NCBI RefSeq assembly: GCF_000208745.1
Contig: NC_030859.1
Coordinates: forward strand, 21,031,231 to 21,095,230
Source: Theobroma cacao
Taxonomy: Eukaryota > Streptophyta > Magnoliopsida > Malvales > Malvaceae
Direction of reading: 5' to 3'
Length of the DNA: 64,000 nt
In this document: positions 57,120 through 64,000 of the stretch, piece by piece
Layout of the letters: the number at the start of each line of letters is the position of its first letter
How positions within the stretch are numbered: the first letter of the stretch is position 1
Notes under the pieces: model-generated
Told to the model about the DNA's origin: nothing
Databases searched by the model: none
What the model saw: the letters and a program-made list of their open reading frames with translations, nothing else
Position numbers and translations under genes: made by a program

Positions 57120-57520
57120 ATACAAGTATACGTATCGAACAGATAATATAATGGCAAGTAAAGTGTCGATTCTATAAAAAATTGATATAAAATTTTATTA
57201 AATATTAAAATTATAACAATTTAATTTTATCCAAACAATCGAAATCAATTAATTAAACTAAAAATTAAATAAAACTAAATCACAAATAAACTAAACTAAA
57301 AATCACAAGAATAATAAATAAAGAAAAATCAATCTAAATAAGTTTAGGATTACAATACGCTTCACACTTTATTTAAATCTTACTTCTCTCTTAACTTATT
57401 TCAATGTATTGAATTGCTAACTTACAGTCCTTAATTATTTATAAAGTTCTTTCGAAACTCTTATAAAAATATCTATTTTAATCAAAACACTGTATTCTTA
57501 TGTGAATTTTAATCAAAACT
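57120..57520. repeat. Dispersed repeat related to 20860-21250
   Basis: TAGGATTACAATACGCTTCAC and TTAACTTATTTCAATGTATTG match 21063-21130. The segment starts next to TTCTACTTATACAAGTATACG and stops at the join with repeat copy 2 (about 57530). Confidence 0.6.
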
Positions 57521-57539
57521 TCGTAGAGGAGGAATTTCT

Positions 57540-57960
57540 TTTTGGGTTTTTAGTGTATTGCATGAAAGCTCCTTTAGTTTATATGATTTGCTTTTGCCTC
57601 AATATAATTTATACTATTAGCAAATAGGCCAAAACCAATTTTCACATTCTTTCAAACAGAATTAATTAGATATATCGGAAGTTGCCTCCCAAAATCCAAA
57701 TTTGGTTAAAGAAAGAAAAAATCCAAAAACCTATTAAGGCAAAAAGTGAGAGACTTGGATCCTTAACCTTTTAAAAATGAAATTATTTCGTTAAAATTAA
57801 CCTGTGACACATGTAAATATTTCATTAACATTTTTTTATATTTTTTCTTAATTATTACAAAATAATATAACAAAAAAATCAAAATAAAATGAGTTAAAAA
57901 TGTAAAGGATTTACGTAAAATAATTCAAAAATTAAAAATTACAATGAAACCAAAATATGT
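57540..57960. repeat. Copy 2 of the 450-base repeat
   Basis: It has the same ordered blocks as 50150-50620. Beyond it, GACATTTTCTTTATACAAAACAG (58050-58075) resembles 60118-60140, the leader of the TMEM87-type gene. A short third piece (GGATTTTTAGTGTATTGCAT) is at about 58137-58190. Confidence 0.75.
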
Positions 57961-58190
57961 TAAGTCGGGCATCCAGAAGAACCAAACTTCCTTTTCAAGT
58001 AATTATACAATTCATTCATTTATTCTTGGTTGATAGGCAAATGGGACATTTTCTTTATACAAAACAGAACACTTTATCTTTTTTTTTTTTGACACTTTTT
58101 AACACATTACAATGGGAAACAGAGGAATTCTGTTTTTGGATTTTTAGTGTATTGCATGAGAGCCTCTTTAGTTTATATGATTTTGTTTTT

Positions 58191-58905
58191 GGTCAAAAGT
58201 ACTTAAATAGTCTCTTTGTTCATTCGTTCTCGTAAAATTAGCCTTACTCAAAATCTAATCAATTTAGTCTTTTAATTTTGAAAATTGTAATAATTTAATA
58301 TCTTCCTCTTAAGTCGTCAAAATTTGTCATTAGAGGTGATGATGTTAGTGTTGACGTGATAGTGTTAGGTGGCATTGGTATAATGACATGGTAGTGCTAC
58401 ATGACACTAAGATGTGGCAGGTCGAGAAAAAAATTTCAAAAAATATATAAGTCACGTTATAAGAATTAAATTAAATAAAAATGTACAATTTATGAATTAA
58501 ATTGAATAAAATCGAAATATTTATGAACTAAATTGAATTTAAAAAATATTTGAAAAATAAAAATATTTTAGGTAGATGATATATATATTTATTTATTAAT
58601 AAACCAAATGTTTGACCTATTAAAGAAATAAATATAACTATTTTTTTATTTGATTATTTGATTCATAATAAGTGCATTAATTTATTACAAAAGTTAAGTT
58701 TGATTTCCTTTCAATAAAAAAATTTTAATATTTTATAGAGTTATTTTTATGAATATCATGATTAAAATCATTATCACCTAAATTTTTTTATTAAATTCGA
58801 TATTATTTTTAATGAGATTGTTTCATAATCCGATTTAATTGTCTTTTTCTAATATATGCATTAAAAAAAATCAAAGTAAGTCAGCCTTGAGAGAAATCTC
58901 TTCCT
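58191..58905. other. AT-rich intergenic sequence; no gene seen
   Basis: Only AT-rich sequence with simple repeats is present, including GTGTTGACGTGATAGTGTTAG-like short repeats near 58345-58400. Confidence 0.55.
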
Positions 58906-58909
58906 CCTT

Positions 58910-59215
58910 TCACTCTTCCGCTCTTGGACAAACACTTGGCAAGTAAATACTGCAGCTCGCAACACAATAAAAATGGCGAGTATCGAGACCAATCAAGTTG
59001 CCATGACCCTCTAAAATGACAGACAAGCCATCAACTAGGAGAGCACACGATGAGGTATCCAAGTGTTGGAGCAGAGGAAAATTTGCAGCAAGCAAGGATG
59101 CTTCTGTCTCTTCCAAAAACCCAAATAACTTCATTTTAGGGATGCGTTTGCAGTGAGTAGCAAGATATTCCAGCATCACAGGACTACAAACCACTCTCCT
59201 CAAGTCCCTCCAATG
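58910..59215 (-). pseudogene. F-box/LRR protein fragment (leucine-rich part)
   Basis: The minus-strand frame gives LHWRDLRRVVCSPVMLEYLA, then KRIPKMKLFGFLEETEASLL, NFPLLQHLDTSSCALLVDGL and LEGHGNLIGLDTRHFYC, the LRR pattern of SKIP19/FBW-like plant F-box proteins (..L..NFP.L..LD.S.C). The F-box itself is not present upstream, where the minus strand has no homologous frame, so this is a C-terminal relic of about 95 codons. It differs from the FBD-like F-box relic at 23634. Confidence 0.5.
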
Positions 59216-59544
59216 AAGTGCAGTGTGTTTGGCTTATACAAACAGATGGTAACGAAGGCAAGCTGCCCATCAAAGGGGTTTACAGGCAAAGAAATAATCA
59301 CCTTAGAGCAATGTAGATGTAGTAGTTTAGAGGCAAAGAATATAGATTGGTTTCCGGGAGAATGAGCTTGGCGATGCTGGTATTGTTATCCAACAGCAGC
59401 TGCTTCACACAATAGAGAAGCATGCATGCTGTGGTGAAACTTGTCATGCTTATCAAATGCAGTGGAAAATTGTAAGAGTTTATGACTTTATATATGTACT
59501 TATAATTTCTGGTCGTTTTCTTTGATAGGGCCAAGAGTTTGGGG

Positions 59545-59985
59545 TTTTCATGTATTTTAGTTCAATGTAATTTACTATTAACAAATAGGCCTCAGCAATT
59601 TTCACATGCTTTCAAACAAAGTTGGCTCCCAAAATCCAAATTTGATTTAAAACAAAAAAAAAAAACCCAAAATCTATTAAGGCAAAAAGGAATAGACTTG
59701 GATCTTTAACCCTTCAAAAAATGATTTTATTTTACTTTGTTTATTAAATTATTTCCTTAAAATTAAATCGTAACATATCATGTAAACATTTCAGTAACAT
59801 ATTTTGTATAATTTTTTTAATTATTAATGGAATAATTTATTAAAAAATAAAATAAAATTGCTTAAAGAAGTGAAAGATTTACTTTTAGAAGAATTCAAAC
59901 ATTGAAAGCTAAGGTAAAACCAAAATAATCACAAGTTAAGAGTCATGGATGAAATTTGTCCAAAGGGCTCACAATCTTTCACATG
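59545..59985. repeat. Copy 3 of the 450-base repeat, upstream of the TMEM87-type gene
   Basis: AATTTACTATTAACAAATAGG, TATTAAGGCAAAAAGGAATAG and CATGTAAACATTTCAGTAAC match copies 1 and 2. It ends about 200 bases before the ATG at 60192, so it is part of the promoter region of that gene and may be the original from which the others were copied. Confidence 0.75.
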
Positions 59986-60168
59986 AAATCAAAAATATTA
60001 ATAAAATCAAACATGAACATGTGCTGCACCATAAAATTGGAGTCAATCTTGTTATTTTGTTCACACTCACTAATACAAATAAGTCATATTTTATTACACT
60101 TCTCCCACAAAAAGAAAGCCATTTCTTTATAAAACAGAACACTGAACAGAGCTCAAGACAGAGGAAAA

Positions 60169-60190
60169 AGAGAGAGAGAGAGAGAGAGAG
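60169..60190 (+). repeat. GA microsatellite in the 5' leader
   Basis: About ten AG units stand directly before GATGGGCAAC, the likely start codon. GA/CT runs are common in plant 5' leaders and can bind BPC factors; this is inference. Confidence 0.7.
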
Positions 60191-60191
60191 G

Positions 60192-63100
60192 ATGGGCAAC
60201 AACCGAGAATACATTTGCTTTTCGAAAGATCTGATTGGAAATGGGTGTTTTCAGAAACTGACATTTGTAGTAATAATATATTGGAGCTGCTTTTTGATAA
60301 GCCAAGTGGGTGGTTCCATCCATGAATATCAAAATGAAAGCTTTATCCGCCGTTCCAATTCTTTCTTCTTCCATGGTGGAAGTGAAGGCCTTTATGCTTC
60401 GAAGCTCCACATTGATCCTGACAGAAAGGGTTCTTCTTCTTCTGAAGAAAACCACTCCAATGGCAAGTCTTTTATCAGGTCATCATTGCTTTTCTTTCCC
60501 TTTTCTGTTCTTTTTTTTTTTTTCCATCAATGAAAGTTTTTTCCCTTCTTTGATCTGTTTCATTTTCTGGGGAATTTTTTTAAATCTGTTTTCCTTTCCA
60601 AGTTTCATCTTTTCTTCACTTGTTTGATTGGAAAATGATTCATTGTAGGGTTATCTTTAGTTTGATGATTCTCAGTCTAATACTTTGTAATCTGATTTTC
60701 AACAATGCTAACAATGTCATCAATTTTTGTGGGCTTTTATTTTGTTTTTCTTTGTGATTATTTTTGGGTTCGTTTTAACTAATGGGCACTGCTTTTTTCA
60801 TGATTAGATTTGTTTTTTTTTTGGTGGATAAAAATTATCATTAGTTATGTAGTGGGGTGATGTAAACCGACAATGTGCTAGCTTTCATGCACTGTTTGGG
60901 TTAGAAAACCCACCTCATAAACTGTTGCATGTTTTTGTCATGAGCTTCATCATTTGTTTTCTAATGATTTTGTTCATGTTGGGTTTGAAAACTGTGGATC
61001 TTTGGTAGGGGACCATTATCACTTTCCTCTGTTTTCTTTTGTGACTGTGACAGGAGAAAGGAAATGTACTTCTGTTATGTTTTACTGAATGAGTGTCAGC
61101 AAGAATTTTACAGTGTCAAAATTATCTCATGCCTTACTGAGATTCACAGTGTGCATTTGGAAAATGTTTCATTTGGTGATATCTGTGTAGGTTAGGCATG
61201 AGCATCAACGTTGCAATTATTGAAAAATTGGGCCAAAACTGTCTCTACTATAATTATAGGACATTGTTATATTTGATGCTTACAGACTTTCAGTCTAGGT
61301 GTCGATTGATTGGGAAATCAAATTTTCCTTTGTTGTTCAGGAGTACTTCAGCACTATTATCTTCTATTGAAACTTACAAATTTTTTTCTGTTTGATGTTT
61401 GTGTAAATGAGTCCATCTATCATATGCTCAAGACACTATGTTGGTGAATTTGGATATTTAGGCACACCATCATTTCATTCCAGTCTCTATGGCAGAGTGT
61501 CAAAATAACCAATATATTCATTTCTCAGATACAAATTAAAACCATTCTGCAACTTCTATTGTATCTTTGATTCCATATCATTTTCAGGTTTGAGTCGATC
61601 ATCTTTCGAAGAACAAAAGAGTCTGCTGAAAAGAAGAATGAGATGCAGCAAAAAACGGGATTGGTTGAAGCTATAATAGTTGATGTAAAAGACAGGGAGA
61701 AAATTGGAGGTTCTTATTTGCATTCTTCTGCAATATGCTGCACTCCAGATCTTTCTAAGGACAGATCCTGCAAGTTAGGGGAGGTGATCATCCACCAAGA
61801 TCCAAATAACCCTAATAGTCCACAACGAATACAAACCTTCTTTGAAGGAAAAAATGAAGAGGCTAGTATGGTGCTTCAAACCGTTGAGATCAATCGTACT
61901 GGAATGTACTATTTGTATTTCATGTTTTGTGATCCAGAACTCACAGGCATGCTGATCAGTGGAAGAACTGTCTGGAGAAATCCAGAAGGTTATCTTCCAG
62001 GAAAGATGGCACCACTAATGACATATTTTGGATTAATGTCTCTCGCATACCTTGTTCTAGGTGTTGTCTGGTTTTTGTGGTTTGTTCAATACTGGAAAGA
62101 TATAATCCAACTGCACTATCACATTACAGCGGTGGTTGGTCTGGGAATGTGTGAAATGGCTTTATGGTACTTTGAATTTGCCAATTTTAATGCAACTGGA
62201 AGCAGACCAATGGGAATCACACTTTGGGCAGTTACCTTTAGTGCTATAAAGAAGACTGTCTCCCGTCTTCTTCTTTTAGTGGTTTCCATGGGCTATGGTG
62301 TTGTGCGGCCAACCCTAGGAGGTATAACCTTCAAAGTTCTCCTTCTTGGTCTTACATACTTTGTCTTTTCAGAAGTGCTTGGGCTGGTTGAAAATCTAGG
62401 GAATATCGATGACTTAACTGGAAAAGCAAGGATATTTCTTGTTCTACCCGTTTCTCTGTTGGATGCGTGCTTCATAGTTTGGATCTTTTCTGCATTGTCC
62501 CAAACTCTAGAAAAGCTTCAGGTAGCGCCATGCTTATCTTTTCCGTGTTATCAACTTGTAGACCTTAGCCTGGACTGCCCCTTTTGGCTCTATGAAAGTG
62601 AATAATTATATGTCTTGTGGTTATTAGTTATACACTGTATCTGAGCATATTTCACATCTTTCTCAGACATGGCACCTGAATCTTGGTTGCACAGTGCTAT
62701 AAACTGTAGACTTAATTTACTAAAGCCTTCTCAGCTGCACTATAATCATTTTTCTATAGAATTTGATGTGCCTTCCCATAGTTTGAATCCATTCTGCGTC
62801 TTGATACTGGTTAATTTAGTTGTTGCTTGTTTTAAGCAGTAGTTGAAAACCCAGTAGACATAGGAATGATTAAGCAGCTTGCATTTCTGAATCCAGTACA
62901 TTTTGTTTTCCATTTGATTGATTTAACATTTAATGATTCTCCCCCACCCCCCTCCCTCCTTTTTTTTTAACCACAGATTAGAAGGAGCATGGCCAAGTTT
63001 GCTCTCTACCGGAAGTTTACCAATTCACTGGCAATATCAGTGCTGCTCTCCATTGCTTGGATTGGTTATGAGGTTGTTTAATACATTTCTCCTTCGCTAT

Positions 63101-63469
63101 ATAAGTTTTCTTGATTGTTTTATGTCTTCTATCCTCCATCCAAACACGAGGCCTACCGATTCGAAGGAAGCTAGTACTTGTTGGACTATATAAATCTGAA
63201 ATTCCCCAATTCTCGGCTTCTTTTAACAGTCATCTGTATATGCTCTGAACATTCAAATGAATATCAGAATATATTCTCATTATTGTAGGAGTCGTAGGCA
63301 TTCAATCAAGCTTCTGATACGTGTTGTTTCAGTTGTATTTTAATGCAGCCGACCCATTAAGTGAACTGTGGCAAAGAGCCTGGGTAATCCCAGCTTTCTG
63401 GAATCTGCTTGCATTTGTACTTTTGATAGTGATATGCATTCTATGGGCTCCATCAAACAATCCAACTAG
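60192..63469 (+). CDS. GOST/TMEM87-type seven-transmembrane protein, 3' end beyond window
   Basis: Four exons are in the window: 60192-60478, 61588-62521, 62977-63072, 63333-63469, in phase (484 codons so far). I chose MGNNREYICF over an in-frame upstream ATG at 59949 because the latter frame translates the GA run and AT-rich promoter. A hydrophobic segment (LTFVVIIYWSCFLIS, residues 22-36) acts as signal peptide or anchor. A luminal beta-rich domain follows (FEGKNEEASMVLQTVEINRTG, CDPELTG), then seven helices starting MTYFGLMSLAYLVLGVVWFL, with the family phrases QLHYHITAVVGLGMCEMALW and ALSQTLEKLQ, and FALYRKFTNSLAISVLLSIA in exon 3. These proteins (lung seven-transmembrane receptor family) sit in the Golgi and endosomal membranes; in plants their cargo or ligand is not settled. 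The last visible residues, WAPSNNPT, precede the cytosolic tail. Confidence 0.9.
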
Positions 63470-64000
63470 GTAATCCCTGGAACTTGTCACTTAGTGCTAC
63501 TTGCTTAACTTCACTTAGGTGATATTTTTGTTGGCAATGAGAAATTTAAATGCACTTCTTTTGATAAAAAGAATTGTTACCTTTCAAAAAAAGGAAAAAT
63601 GATAAGACGAATTGTTTACATGTATTGTTTAAGAGGACAAATGAGCTAGAGATCTGATAAATGAATTGTGGATGCTTTTATCATATTTATATGAAACAAT
63701 GCTTGTCACATTTGGTGGCAGATATTATTTTCATCTTGAAACATGTCTTTTTTTTTAAAATAAAAAAAAACTAGTTATTATTCACAATGGCATAGATCTT
63801 GGTTGTCTCTTTGAAGTGTGAACATCTCTGTGTTAGGTGCATGCCGAAGGGACAAGTATTAGCTTTAATGAGTAATTACATGTACAAGTCTGGAAAAAAT
63901 GGGAGGTCTTTAGAATTGTGAAGTTTGAACCACTCTCGGGGTTGCTTAATTGCTTTATTAACCTTAAGCAGTTTTGTGCTTTCCTGGGCCAATTACGTGG
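63470..64000 (+). other. Intron of the TMEM87-type gene (to window end)
   Basis: After the AG|GTAATC donor at 63470 no acceptor with the expected Arg-Tyr/acidic tail exon is recognised before the window ends. The stretch is T-rich, as introns are. Confidence 0.5.

Noticed and set aside
59949..60191. Upstream in-frame ATG extending the TMEM87-type protein by 81 residues
   Set aside because: The extension codes for AT-rich promoter sequence and a Arg-Glu run from the GA repeat; the internal ATG precedes a normal signal segment.

Overview
This is nuclear DNA of a flowering plant, almost certainly a eudicot. It is AT-rich, its genes have many introns with GT..AG borders, and it carries Mutator-like (MULE), Gypsy and Copia elements of plant type. 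The gag and the LSF2-like and SINA-like proteins resemble those I associate with rosids, perhaps Malvales or Sapindales, but the species cannot be fixed from the window. Assembly gaps lie at 7546-8023 and 55386-55412, with single Ns at 3869 and 23013.

Left third (1-20.6 kb). A partial crooked-neck-like (CRNKL/Clf1) gene runs off the left edge on the minus strand. A decayed last exon of a second CRNKL copy sits at 877-990, and into the intron beside it a large MULE has inserted (1046-20606, with the 9-bp duplication ATATGTTAA on both sides). The MULE holds two decayed convergent genes: a mudrA-type transposase (plus strand, 1441-7074) and a DUF1985-plus-Ulp1 cysteine protease gene (minus strand, about 12387-8845). 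That is the layout of Ulp1-carrying MULEs of the Kaonashi (KI) type. It also holds four arrays of short repeats that share a GTGACAC/GTGTCAC core. Two LTR elements are nested inside: a 2.18-kb solo LTR within the transposase reading frame, and a gag-only Gypsy element with a 3.1-kb LTR.

Middle (20.6-35.5 kb). This is a graveyard of gene pieces: F-box/LRR, MRS2-type magnesium channel, plastid glycerol-3-phosphate dehydrogenase (GPDH, SFD1/GLY1 type), AIMP1/EMAPII-type tRNA-binding domain, and CRNKL. Several are present in two or three copies and partly as inverted repeats, so the region arose by repeated segmental duplication and rearrangement.

Right half (35.5-64 kb). Four apparently working genes can be traced exon by exon: (1) a 639-residue protein joining an HMG box, a transposon-derived plant mobile domain and a RING-less SINA/SIAH C-terminus; (2) LSF2, a plastid phosphoglucan phosphatase of starch breakdown; (3) on the minus strand, a polytopic membrane protein of the Npt/TLC ATP:ADP-antiporter type; (4) a GOST/TMEM87-type seven-transmembrane protein that runs off the right edge. 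Between (3) and (4) lie a decayed Copia element (50972-56222, duplication TAATT), an F-box/LRR fragment, and repeated copies of the region upstream of gene (4). The four genes have no evident shared pathway; each is an independent plant transcription unit.
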